Below, in pieces: positions 7,294 through 14,208 of a stretch of 14,208 nt of DNA (position 1 is its first letter; every line of letters begins with the position of its first letter). The notes below the pieces were generated by a model that saw only the letters and a list, made by a program, of their open reading frames with translations, was not told where the DNA came from and made no database searches. Where the stretch lies: NCBI GenBank assembly GCA_016927125.1, contig JAFGNG010000174.1, positions 1 through 14,208 on the forward strand, written 5' to 3'. The stretch comes from Planctomycetota bacterium. GTDB taxonomy: Bacteria > Planctomycetota > SZUA-567 > JAFGNG01. Position numbers and translations under genes: made by a program.

Positions 7294-9237
7294 ATGCCAG
7301 AATCCCCGACCTTTACAAAACCCGGAGAATTTATTATTGGTTGCAATTATTGGGCTTCGCATGCCGGGGCTCATATGTGGTCGGACTGGCAGCCGAAGGT
7401 TGTCGAGAAAGACCTGCAGCAGCTTGCGAAAAATCAAATTAAAGTATTGCGCGTCTTCCCAACCTGGTCGGTCTTCCAACCCTTAAGAGTACTTTATACC
7501 CATTCTTTAACCCCTTTTGAATATAGCCATGGCGAGGAACCCTTGCCGAAGGATGAAGCCGGCCAAGCCGGGGTCTCTGTGGAAGCCATGGAGCATTTCA
7601 AAATCCTGGCGGACCTGGCGGAGAAATACGATATCAAGCTGGTAGTCGGATTGGTGACCGGGTGGATGAGCTCGCGCCTGTTTGTGCCGCCGGCACTGGA
7701 ACGGCTGAATGCAATTTCGGATCCGGTTTCCATTATGTGGCAGGTCAGGTTTGTCCGTTATTTTGTCAAGTCTTTCAAGGATCACCCCGCTGTCATCGCC
7801 TGGGACCTTGGTAACGAGTCCAACTGCATGTGCCCTGCGCAATCGCGTGAAATCGCCTGGCTCTGGTCGGCCTCGATTGCAAATGCAATCCGCGCCGAGC
7901 AGAACAACCTGCCAATTATTTCGGGAATGCATGGCCTGGGTTGTGACCCCAAGGGCAAAAACAGTTGGCTGATCCAGGACCAAGGCGAGTTGACCGATGT
8001 CCTGACCACCCACCCCTATCCCGCCTTTACTAAGCATTGCGACCATGATCCAATGACCACCATCCGCACCATCCTGCATGCTACCGCGCAATCGCGGTTT
8101 TATGCCGACATCGGTGGCAAGCCCTGTTTCGCGGAAGAGGTGGGTAATCTCGGGCCGATGTTCTGCGGGGAAGAGGAGACCACCGCCTTCGCCCGCGCGC
8201 AGACCTTCTCGCTCTGGGCGCATGACTGCCATGGCTCTTTCTGGTGGTGCGCCTATGACGAGCTGCCCATCCACCAGGCCCCGTATGAATGGAACGCCAT
8301 GGAACTCGAATTGGGGCTTTTCCATGAGGATCGAAGCGCCAAGCCGATCGTAGCCGAACTTGGCAAGTTTGTTGACTTCTTACAGCGCTTACCTATCGAT
8401 AACCTGCCCCCCAGAACGACCGAGGCGGTCTGTATCCTGACCGCCCAGCAAGACCAGTGGGCCGCGGGGTACAGCAGCTTCATCCTCGCCAAGCAGGCGG
8501 GGTTTGATTTGGAATACCAGTATGTGGAACAGCCCCTCAAGGACTCGCAGCTCTACCTGGTTCCCAGCGTGTGCGGCTCCAGGTTCTTCTCCGGAAAATT
8601 CTGGCGGGAATTGCAGGAACGTGTCCGTAACGGCGCCACCCTCTACCTCTCCCATAACAACTGCCTGATTTCAACCTTTAAAGAGGTCTTTGGCATGGAG
8701 GTGGAAACCCGCTCCCGCCGATCGAATAAAATTGTGGAAATAACCTTGAGCGGCCTGCCGGAAAAATTAACCTTCTCCACCCAAGCGGACTTCAAGCTGC
8801 AGCTACATTCCCTCGGCGCGGAGGTGCTGGGGCAGGAGGCTGACGGCAATCCCGCCTTTACCTGCGCACAATACGGCAAGGGCAAGGTCTACTTCCTGAG
8901 CGTCCCCCTGGAAACCAACCTGGCCACAATTACCGGGGCCTTCCATGAAGACGCCGCGCAGCCCTTCTACAAGCTTTACCAGCAAATCGCCCGGGAGGTG
9001 ACCTCCAACCGGGTTGTCAGTAAGGATCACCCCCAGGTCGGAATTACGGAACATCCCCTGGAGGAGGCCAAGCGGATCGTGGTAATGATTAATTACAGCC
9101 CCGAGGCTGTGACCACCGCTGCCAACCTGGCGAAGGGATGGAGGATTGGGGAGTGCTGGTACGGCAATGCGCCCGCATCTGGCGCTTGTGAAATTGGGGC
9201 AAACAACGCTTCCGTATTTACTATTTTCAAATCATAA
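7294..9237 (+). CDS. Cytoplasmic clan GH-A glycoside hydrolase (GH5/GH42-like)
   Basis: A 647-residue retaining glycosidase with a TIM-barrel catalytic domain (about 12-365). After the fourth strand AWDLGNES places the acid/base at Glu175, and CFAEEVGN near the end of the barrel gives Glu282 as the likely nucleophile (the E-F-G position of GH5-type enzymes). DVLTTHPYP (235-243) and GSFWWCAYDE (314-323) are typical substrate-lining strands. Residues about 375-580 look like the class I GATase-like trimerisation domain of GH42 beta-galactosidases (YLVPSVCGS at 421-429, VRNGATLYLSHNN at 444-456), and a small beta domain ends the protein. No signal peptide is present, so it should act in the cytoplasm on imported oligosaccharide. 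An AAGGA Shine-Dalgarno precedes the ATG by about seven bases. It heads the operon; the transporter fusion begins 11 bases after its stop. The exact GH family and sugar (for example mannoside or galactoside) are not decided by sequence alone. Confidence 0.85.
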   Translation: MPESPTFTKPGEFIIGCNYWASHAGAHMWSDWQPKVVEKDLQQLAKNQIKVLRVFPTWSVFQPLRVLYTHSLTPFEYSHGEEPLPKDEAGQAGVSVEAMEHFKILADLAEKYDIKLVVGLVTGWMSSRLFVPPALERLNAISDPVSIMWQVRFVRYFVKSFKDHPAVIAWDLGNESNCMCPAQSREIAWLWSASIANAIRAEQNNLPIISGMHGLGCDPKGKNSWLIQDQGELTDVLTTHPYPAFTKHCDHDPMTTIRTILHATAQSRFYADIGGKPCFAEEVGNLGPMFCGEEETTAFARAQTFSLWAHDCHGSFWWCAYDELPIHQAPYEWNAMELELGLFHEDRSAKPIVAELGKFVDFLQRLPIDNLPPRTTEAVCILTAQQDQWAAGYSSFILAKQAGFDLEYQYVEQPLKDSQLYLVPSVCGSRFFSGKFWRELQERVRNGATLYLSHNNCLISTFKEVFGMEVETRSRRSNKIVEITLSGLPEKLTFSTQADFKLQLHSLGAEVLGQEADGNPAFTCAQYGKGKVYFLSVPLETNLATITGAFHEDAAQPFYKLYQQIAREVTSNRVVSKDHPQVGITEHPLEEAKRIVVMINYSPEAVTTAANLAKGWRIGECWYGNAPASGACEIGANNASVFTIFKS

Positions 9238-9248
9238 GCGGTATTCTT

Positions 9249-11987
9249 ATGAAGAATAAACCAGCAAGAACATTTCTTTCCCTTTGGATGGGCATCTTCC
9301 TTTGCGCCTGTTTCCTAAGCCAGGTTGTAGTGGCCGAGGAGGCTGAGCAATCAGAAAAAACTGTCGTCAGCGTGGACAACCGGATCTTCCGGGAATGGGC
9401 GTATACGGTGGAAAACCGCGCCAACAACTGGTCTTTTGAAGACTATATCCAGCATCATCCGGAAGTTGAGGTTAAACAATGGACGGAATTGCACGTCGTT
9501 GGGGCAGGCACCGAAAGCGGCAAGATCATGAGTGTCGCCGGAGAGATGGCGCCGGATATCTGGGAGAATAATTTTTACGATGTCCTCAAGTATGCCCGCC
9601 AGGGATTCCTCGAACCCCTTAACGAGTTTATTGGCTATGATACTAATGGCGATGGTAAGGTTGCCGGCGATGAGGTAATTTATAAACCCTGGCTGGAGAT
9701 CCCGGAAGCCCTCAAGGCCGGGTGCATGGATAACGGGAAGATCTACGCGCTCCCTTACGATGCCGGGCGGATGACCGCGCTGTGCTACCGCCGGGACCGC
9801 TTTGTCAAGGCAGGCCTCAATCCGGACAAGCCGCCCTTGAGTTGGGATGAACTTTACCAGTATGCGAGGAAGCTCACCTTCAAGAAGCATGAGAATCCCG
9901 AGGGCGACCGGGAGGTTAAAGGGCTGAGCCTTTATCCCAGCGGCGCCTATAGCTTCAATCCTTTCTTGTGGGGCGCCGGCGGTGACCTGGTCCATAAATA
10001 CAAGCTTTGCCCCAAGTGCGGGAAGATCACTGAAGTAGCCAAGGAAAAGCCCTTAATTAATTGCGCCGCATGTGGGGAGGATCTTACCAAGATTCCATTA
10101 AGGTGGAAGGCTGCCTTTGACTCCCCCGAGGGTCTGAGGGCGATGCAATTCCTGCACAAGCTTCGCTGGCAGCGCTGGGCGAGGTGCCCAGATTGCAATG
10201 AACCTTTCGATCTTACCCCGGAGATGCTGCAGTCCTCCCGGGCAACCTGCGAACATTGCCAACACGGCTTCGCTTTGCAGGAAGGGGCGGAGGGTAATAT
10301 TCACACCGGGGTACTGTTCTCGGTTCCGGAGCAGGCCGGGCTTGTTGACATCTATACCAAGATCGCCGAGGCCTTCACCAAGGGTGAAGCCCTCACCCGG
10401 CGGGAAACCACCATGTTTCTCATCCAGACCGGCGATTTTACCAATCGGATTGTCCAATCCTACGGCCTGCCCCCCGATTACTTGGGGATTGGCCCCCAGC
10501 CCTCTATTGACGGGGGCAAGATCATCGGGGATATCTCCCCGATCATGCTGAGCCTATGTCATAAAAAAAATCGCAGCCCGGAAGCTACGAAGGTCGCCTG
10601 GGAACTGATGGACCATTTTGTAAAAGATAGCAGCCTGCGCGAACGAATCCGGATCTATGTTAACGGCGGTCGCGGCTCCCTGGTACATCCCCCCTTCCTG
10701 AGAAGGGCTGGCTATACGGAATTATACAACTCCCTGCCGGAATCCTGGCGTAAAATTGAGGAGCGGATCGACTTTGTCCGCACCCAGCCCTACAATACCG
10801 GCTGGCAGGAGGTCCAGGCTGAGATCACCACCTCCATTGTCCAACGAATTTTTCAGGAGGAAGATGTTGACCTGAAGAAGTTGCTCTCCGACAGTGCGCG
10901 AGACGCCAACCGGAAATTCGAGGACTGGCCGGAAGAGGAACTGCAGAAATGGCGGCCCACCGCTTGGATTTTGATCACCCTCGGTTTCGGGCTGTTCTGC
11001 TTCGCTATTTACAAGGTTATCCAGTCACTCGGCGAACGCGTCAAAGATACCAAGAAGGGAGCGGACGAACTCAAGGCCGGCATGGGAGGCCAGCGCTTAC
11101 GGGCGATCAACTATCTCTGGCTGCTGCCAGCCTTGCTTTCCATTATCCTCTGGCGCTACTATCCTTTGATCCGGGGATCAGTGATGGCCTTCCAGGATTA
11201 TAAAATTGTAGGTGAATCCGAATGGATGGGGGTGGATAACTTTATCATGATCTTCGGCGATCCACTCTTTTACAAGGTCATCTTCAACACGCTCTACTAT
11301 GTCGGCCTGACCATCGCGATCGGTTTCATTGCCCCCATCTTCCTGGGCATCCTCCTCACCGAGGTGCCGAGGGGCAAGTTTATCTTCCGTACAATCTTTT
11401 ATCTTCCTACTGTCACCAGCGGCCTGGTGATCATGCTCTTGTGGACGAAATTTTATACCCCCACCTCGGACGGCTTGTTGAATCAATTGCTAATCCCGGT
11501 CTTGAAATTTTTCGGGGTGGAGAGCGAAGGCCTCCAATGGCTGCAGGATCCCGACCTCGCCATGCTTTGTATTATTATCCCCGGGGTTTGGGCGACCGCC
11601 GGTGCGGCCAGCCTGATCTACCAGGCGGCATTGACAACGGTTTCAACCGAACTCTATGAAGCCGCGGATGTGGACGGCGCGGGGATCATTTCCAAGCTCC
11701 GCCATATCACCATCCCCACGCTTAAGCCCTTGATTATTATTAACTTTGTCGGCGTCTTTATCGGCGCTTTCCATGCCATGCAGAATATTTTTGTCATGAC
11801 CGGCGGCGGCCCGCATAATGCCACCCGCGTCATCGGCATTGATATCTGGTTCAATGCCTTCATGTACCTGCGCTTCGGGATTGCCACCGCCATGGCTTGG
11901 ATCCTGGGGGTGATCCTGATCGGCTTCACCGTCATGCAGATGCGGATCCTGAGCAAGGTTGAATTTCGCAAAGCCGGAGAGAACTGA
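9249..11987 (+). CDS. Fusion of sugar solute-binding protein and MalF-type ABC permease
   Basis: A 912-residue protein joining two normally separate subunits of a CUT1 sugar importer. Residues 1-29 are a signal peptide with probable cleavage after VVVA. Residues about 38-560 are a family 1 solute-binding domain (MAPDIWENNFYDVL at 100-113, YALPYDAGRMTALCYRRD at 166-183, FNPFLWGAGG at 236-245). It holds an EF-hand-like calcium loop at 131-142 and two cysteine modules, C254/C257...C272/C275 and C313/C316...C334/C337. One helix (571-591) returns the chain to the cytoplasm; a short linker leads to a six-helix permease from about 620, with the ATPase-contacting EAA loop at 801-826 (ELYEAADVDGAG then ITIPTLKP). 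Topology is consistent: binding domain outside, permease N-terminus inside. Expected role: captures a sugar outside the membrane and passes it through the pore shared with the MalG-type partner. The start has no clear Shine-Dalgarno, suggesting coupling to the hydrolase gene 11 bases upstream. Confidence 0.93.
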   Translation: MKNKPARTFLSLWMGIFLCACFLSQVVVAEEAEQSEKTVVSVDNRIFREWAYTVENRANNWSFEDYIQHHPEVEVKQWTELHVVGAGTESGKIMSVAGEMAPDIWENNFYDVLKYARQGFLEPLNEFIGYDTNGDGKVAGDEVIYKPWLEIPEALKAGCMDNGKIYALPYDAGRMTALCYRRDRFVKAGLNPDKPPLSWDELYQYARKLTFKKHENPEGDREVKGLSLYPSGAYSFNPFLWGAGGDLVHKYKLCPKCGKITEVAKEKPLINCAACGEDLTKIPLRWKAAFDSPEGLRAMQFLHKLRWQRWARCPDCNEPFDLTPEMLQSSRATCEHCQHGFALQEGAEGNIHTGVLFSVPEQAGLVDIYTKIAEAFTKGEALTRRETTMFLIQTGDFTNRIVQSYGLPPDYLGIGPQPSIDGGKIIGDISPIMLSLCHKKNRSPEATKVAWELMDHFVKDSSLRERIRIYVNGGRGSLVHPPFLRRAGYTELYNSLPESWRKIEERIDFVRTQPYNTGWQEVQAEITTSIVQRIFQEEDVDLKKLLSDSARDANRKFEDWPEEELQKWRPTAWILITLGFGLFCFAIYKVIQSLGERVKDTKKGADELKAGMGGQRLRAINYLWLLPALLSIILWRYYPLIRGSVMAFQDYKIVGESEWMGVDNFIMIFGDPLFYKVIFNTLYYVGLTIAIGFIAPIFLGILLTEVPRGKFIFRTIFYLPTVTSGLVIMLLWTKFYTPTSDGLLNQLLIPVLKFFGVESEGLQWLQDPDLAMLCIIIPGVWATAGAASLIYQAALTTVSTELYEAADVDGAGIISKLRHITIPTLKPLIIINFVGVFIGAFHAMQNIFVMTGGGPHNATRVIGIDIWFNAFMYLRFGIATAMAWILGVILIGFTVMQMRILSKVEFRKAGEN
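9639..9674 (+). other. EF-hand-like calcium loop in the solute-binding domain
   Basis: Residues 131-142 read DTNGDGKVAGDE, matching all key positions of the 12-residue EF-hand loop: D1, N3, D5, G6, V8 and E12. Alginate-binding proteins of the solute-binding family and the galactose-binding protein also carry EF-hand-like calcium sites (from memory). A structural calcium is therefore plausible; sensing is not shown. Confidence 0.7.
10008..10259 (+). other. Two zinc-ribbon-like inserts in the solute-binding domain
   Basis: Residues 254-275 have CPKC then CAAC, and residues 313-337 have CPDC then CEHC. Each is two CxxC knuckles 14-17 residues apart, the usual spacing of zinc ribbons. They sit in two loops of the binding domain, on either side of the conserved AAFDSPEGLRAMQFLHKL helix (288-305). 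Extracytoplasmic zinc ribbons are uncommon; disulfide pairs are the alternative. Confidence 0.7.
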
Positions 11988-11989
11988 CT

Positions 11990-13957
11990 ATGCCCATTAT
12001 TCCAACCGCTGGACGAAAATACTGGACCATCCGGCTTACTATCCTGATGATCTATACGATTTTAATTGTCGGCTCCATCACCATGATCTATCCCTTTGCG
12101 TTGATGCTGGGAAGTTCGATCACGAGCACGTTTGATTTTGATGAGTTTGCGGTTATCCCCCATTATGTTTACAGTGATGAGGCCCTGGTCAAGCGGCATC
12201 TGGCGGAGAAATACGCCCACTTCTGGGTAGAAGATCTCGCCGCTAATTACGGCAAGGACGGCGACTGGGGAGTCTGGAGGGATGTGCTGGAACATGAAGA
12301 CTTCATCAATACGATCTACGGGGAGATTGCCAGCAAATTTGAAGAAAAGAAAGAGCTCTATCAGCGGATTACCGCGGACTGGAGTGATTTTAAAGATGCC
12401 CAGGATCCGGAAGGGTATCGCTTGTACTATTTTGTTGAAGGTAAAAAGCCGCGTTATATGAAATTCCTGCAGGACAAATACAAGGGCATCCTCAAGCAGC
12501 AGGATGAGGCGGCCTACGCGGAGATGTCCGAACAGGAAAAACTAGCCAAGGCGCTGGAAATCATCAACCATAAATACAACCGTTCCTATAAAAATTTCTT
12601 TTTGATTCTGCCCACCTACCACCGGCTTTATGAACAGACCTGGTTCCCCTACGAAGGGCCGGACGAGGATGACTGGCTGGAATACAAACAAACTTCTCCC
12701 TCGCATTTTAAAGATATCGTGGTCGGGAAGAGGATGTGGACGCGCTACTTAACCAAGCAATATTACTCTGTCCGGGAATTCCATAACCAATTTGGCATTA
12801 AGGTCGAGCATTTCTCAGAACTGCCCTTCCCGGTTTCTCCGGACAACGAGGCCTTATACCCGGTATGGGAGCACTTCCTGAAGAACAAGTATCCCCTGCG
12901 CCTGGTTCGCCTCCAGCCCGAAGCGGGTAAGCTTTGGGTGCCGTTCCTTGAAAAGCAGTACGGGGAGATTAGCAAGTATAATGAATTACTGGGAGAAGAC
13001 CGGGCCTCCTTCGCAGAGGTGCCGTTTCCTGCGCAGGCTCCACAGGATATGGAAAGGCGCCTGGTCTGGATCCGCTTTGTTCTCCAGAATGTGCCGGTGG
13101 AATTGTGGGAATTGAATACTGCCGAAAGCAAGTACCACCAATTCCTGCAGCAAAGGTATCCTGATATTGCCGCCCTCAATGCCGCTTACGAAACCAACTA
13201 CCAGGCCTTTGCAGAGGTCGAAACCCCTTGGAAGACCGTGGATTTTTATGAATTCAAGAGCCGCAAGAATGAGATTCGCTGGGATTTAATTACTAACAAT
13301 TACCGCCAGGTAATCGCTTTTGTTACCAGTAAACACCGCGCGCTCTGGAATACGCTGGTCCTGGTGCTGTTGACCGTAGGCGGTGCGCTAACGGTTAATC
13401 CTTTAGCCGCCTATGTGCTCTCTCGGGGGAACCAGAAGACCGCCACCAAGATTTTAATCTTCTTCCTTGCCACCATGGCCTTTCCGGCTGAGGTGGCGAT
13501 GATCCCCGGCTTCTTACTCTTAAAGAATCTCAACCTCTTGAATACCTTTGCGGCCCTGGTGCTGCCGGGAATTGCCAACGGCTATTCCATCTTTCTGCTG
13601 AAAGGTTTCTTTGATAGTATCCCGAGGGAGCTCTATGAAGCGGCAACCATTGACGGCGCCAGTGAAAGCCAGATGTTCCGGCTGGTAACCTATCCCATGT
13701 GCAAGCCCATTCTCGCGGTGATTGCACTCAACGCCTTCACCATCGCCTATGGCGGCTTCATGTGGGCCTTCCTGGTCTGCCAGGATTCCAGGATGTGGAC
13801 CATGATGGTTTGGCTCTACGAATTCCAGTGGGAGAACCGGCTGAATCCCGGCATGATCATGGCGGCGTTGACATTGGCTTCGGTACCCACCTTGCTGGTA
13901 TTCCTCTTCTGCCAGAAGATTATCCTGCGCGGAATTATTATCCCGACAATGAAATAA
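11990..13957 (+). CDS. MalG-type ABC sugar permease with a large repeat-containing extracytoplasmic loop
   Basis: A 655-residue inner-membrane subunit, more than twice the usual length of MalG-type permeases (about 270-300). Helix 1 (about 16-40) ends in the family's YPFALMLGSS. Residues about 45-440 are an extra, highly charged and aromatic domain that should lie outside the cytoplasmic membrane, between helices 1 and 2. The normal permease core follows from about 450, with the ATPase-contacting EAA loop at 547-573 (ELYEAATIDGAS, then YPMCKP) and the usual C-terminal IIPTMK. The inserted domain is built of tandem repeats (see the repeat entry). The gene starts two bases after the stop of the fusion permease, with GGAG ten bases ahead of the ATG, so the two subunits are co-translated partners. 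The extra loop probably contacts the fused binding domain or the sugar, as the large MalF loop touches maltose-binding protein; this is inference. No ATPase gene follows. Confidence 0.93.
   Translation: MPIIPTAGRKYWTIRLTILMIYTILIVGSITMIYPFALMLGSSITSTFDFDEFAVIPHYVYSDEALVKRHLAEKYAHFWVEDLAANYGKDGDWGVWRDVLEHEDFINTIYGEIASKFEEKKELYQRITADWSDFKDAQDPEGYRLYYFVEGKKPRYMKFLQDKYKGILKQQDEAAYAEMSEQEKLAKALEIINHKYNRSYKNFFLILPTYHRLYEQTWFPYEGPDEDDWLEYKQTSPSHFKDIVVGKRMWTRYLTKQYYSVREFHNQFGIKVEHFSELPFPVSPDNEALYPVWEHFLKNKYPLRLVRLQPEAGKLWVPFLEKQYGEISKYNELLGEDRASFAEVPFPAQAPQDMERRLVWIRFVLQNVPVELWELNTAESKYHQFLQQRYPDIAALNAAYETNYQAFAEVETPWKTVDFYEFKSRKNEIRWDLITNNYRQVIAFVTSKHRALWNTLVLVLLTVGGALTVNPLAAYVLSRGNQKTATKILIFFLATMAFPAEVAMIPGFLLLKNLNLLNTFAALVLPGIANGYSIFLLKGFFDSIPRELYEAATIDGASESQMFRLVTYPMCKPILAVIALNAFTIAYGGFMWAFLVCQDSRMWTMMVWLYEFQWENRLNPGMIMAALTLASVPTLLVFLFCQKIILRGIIIPTMK
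12176..13309 (+). repeat. Degenerate tandem protein repeats, period about 66 residues, in the MalG-type loop
   Basis: Three well-aligned copies start at W250, W316 and Y382, exactly 66 residues apart, each 32 residues long (12737-12832, 12935-13030, 13133-13228). The shared pattern is W/Y-x-x-F/Y-L-x-x-x-Y, then a Leu-Asn-like position, then F-x-E-V/L and a final Pro; two copies end identically in PFP. Two weaker copies precede them. One is near residues 105-140 (YGEIASKFEE resembles YGEISKYNEL of the copy at 316), and one near 156-208 has an insert of about 20 residues. The stretches between copies carry their own W-x-x-F/Y pattern (W229, W293, W360), so the basic unit may be a helical hairpin of about 33 residues. 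DNA identity between copies is low, so the duplication is old. Confidence 0.7.
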
Positions 13958-14008
13958 TTGCTGCGGGAAAGGTAGAGCGGAGCCTTCAGAAAAACCGGAG
14001 GATTGCTG

Positions 14009-14036
14009 AACCCATGAATTCAGGGGAAGGGTTTTT
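14009..14036 (+). terminator. Weak candidate terminator after the sugar-uptake operon
   Basis: AACCC (14009-14013) can pair with GGGTT (14029-14033) across a 15-base loop and is followed by further T residues to 14036. The stem is short and the loop long, so termination here is only possible. It is the sole stem followed by a T run that I see between the permease stop and the tRNA promoter. Confidence 0.25.
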
Positions 14037-14039
14037 GGC

Positions 14040-14068
14040 TTGACAGCAGCAGCCTTTCATGGTATTTG
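14040..14068 (+). promoter_or_regulatory. Candidate promoter of the tRNA-Leu gene
   Basis: A perfect TTGACA (14040-14045) is followed after 17 bases by TATTTG (14063-14068), matching only the first half of the -10 consensus. Transcription would begin near 14075, giving a 5' leader of about 48 bases for RNase P to remove. A second TTGACG at 14066-14071 has no matching -10. Confidence 0.4.
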
Positions 14069-14122
14069 ACGATGACTAAAAGTACGAAGCAGCAGGCTTT
14101 TCTAAGTAGTAACAACCATCAA

Positions 14123-14208
14123 GCGGGAGTGGCGGAATGGCAGACGCGCTAGCTTGAGGGGCTAGTGACCTTCGGGTCGTGGAGGTTCAAATCCTCTCTT
14201 CCGCACCA
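14123..14208 (+). tRNA. tRNA-Leu, anticodon GAG
   Basis: An 86-base class II tRNA that decodes CUC and CUU leucine codons. The acceptor GCGGGAG pairs with CTTCCGC with one G-T wobble, followed by discriminator A and an encoded CCA that ends exactly at the window edge. The anticodon stem CTAGC/GCTAG encloses the loop TTGAGGG, with GAG at 14156-14158. A long variable arm (GACC, TTC-type loop, GGTC) and a T loop TTCAAAT complete a standard leucine tRNA. Confidence 0.98.

Noticed and set aside
7507..8325. Minus-strand open frame of 272 codons inside the glycoside hydrolase gene
   Set aside because: It is antisense to the catalytic barrel and shows no family motif; the plus-strand frame has the catalytic glutamates and a ribosome binding site.
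9351..9995. Minus-strand open frame of 214 codons inside the fusion gene
   Set aside because: It is antisense to the solute-binding domain, whose motifs are clear, and its product resembles no family I recognise; long antisense frames are common in GC-biased codons.
13699..14043. Plus-strand open frame of 114 codons overlapping the end of the MalG-type gene
   Set aside because: It lies mostly in another frame of a well-supported permease, has no Shine-Dalgarno and codes for a low-complexity His/Arg-rich product; it is a shadow frame.
14123..14208. tRNA-Leu as an attachment site of an integrated element
   Set aside because: No integrase gene, no repeat of the tRNA 3' end and no shift in composition is seen within the window, and the sequence ends at the CCA so the far side cannot be examined.

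Overview
The window holds eight protein genes, one of them cut by the left edge, and one tRNA. Overall base composition is slightly GC-rich, with short AT-rich gaps between genes and ordinary bacterial Shine-Dalgarno sites. The gene families point to a Gram-negative-type, carbohydrate-using bacterium. CBM9-like proteins, large GT-C membrane glycosyltransferases and oversized CUT1 sugar-transporter subunits remind me of the Lentisphaerota/Kiritimatiellota/Planctomycetota side of the tree, but this is an impression and not a proven placement. There is no sign of phage, insertion sequence, CRISPR array or plasmid.

Layout: (1) Bases 1-2039, minus strand: a Na/phosphate cotransporter with a PhoU-like tail, whose stop codon is followed at once by the ATG of a CBM9-like carbohydrate-binding protein that runs off the left edge. 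(2) 2209-2844, plus strand: a LysE/RhtB-type exporter, divergent from the cotransporter. (3) 2866-7092, minus strand: an 852-residue GT-C type membrane glycosyltransferase followed by a PurF-like amidophosphoribosyltransferase that lacks the catalytic cysteine and other glutaminase residues. (4) 7294-13957, plus strand: a tight three-gene sugar-uptake operon. It comprises a cytoplasmic clan GH-A glycoside hydrolase, a one-chain fusion of solute-binding protein and MalF-type permease, and a MalG-type permease with a loop of about 400 residues. (5) 14123-14208: tRNA-Leu(GAG).

The operon is the most unusual part. The sugar-binding protein is covalently joined to the first permease subunit. It carries an EF-hand-like calcium loop and two inserted CxxC...CxxC zinc-ribbon-like modules. 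The second permease has its first extracytoplasmic loop expanded into tandem repeats with a period near 66 residues, which I found by aligning the protein with itself. The proposed system is a CUT1-type importer whose receptor functions are all built into the membrane subunits and whose substrate is cut by the co-transcribed intracellular glycosidase. No ATPase gene is present, so a shared MsmX/MalK-type ATPase elsewhere is inferred. The AT-rich region in front of this operon contains palindromes overlapping a plausible promoter.
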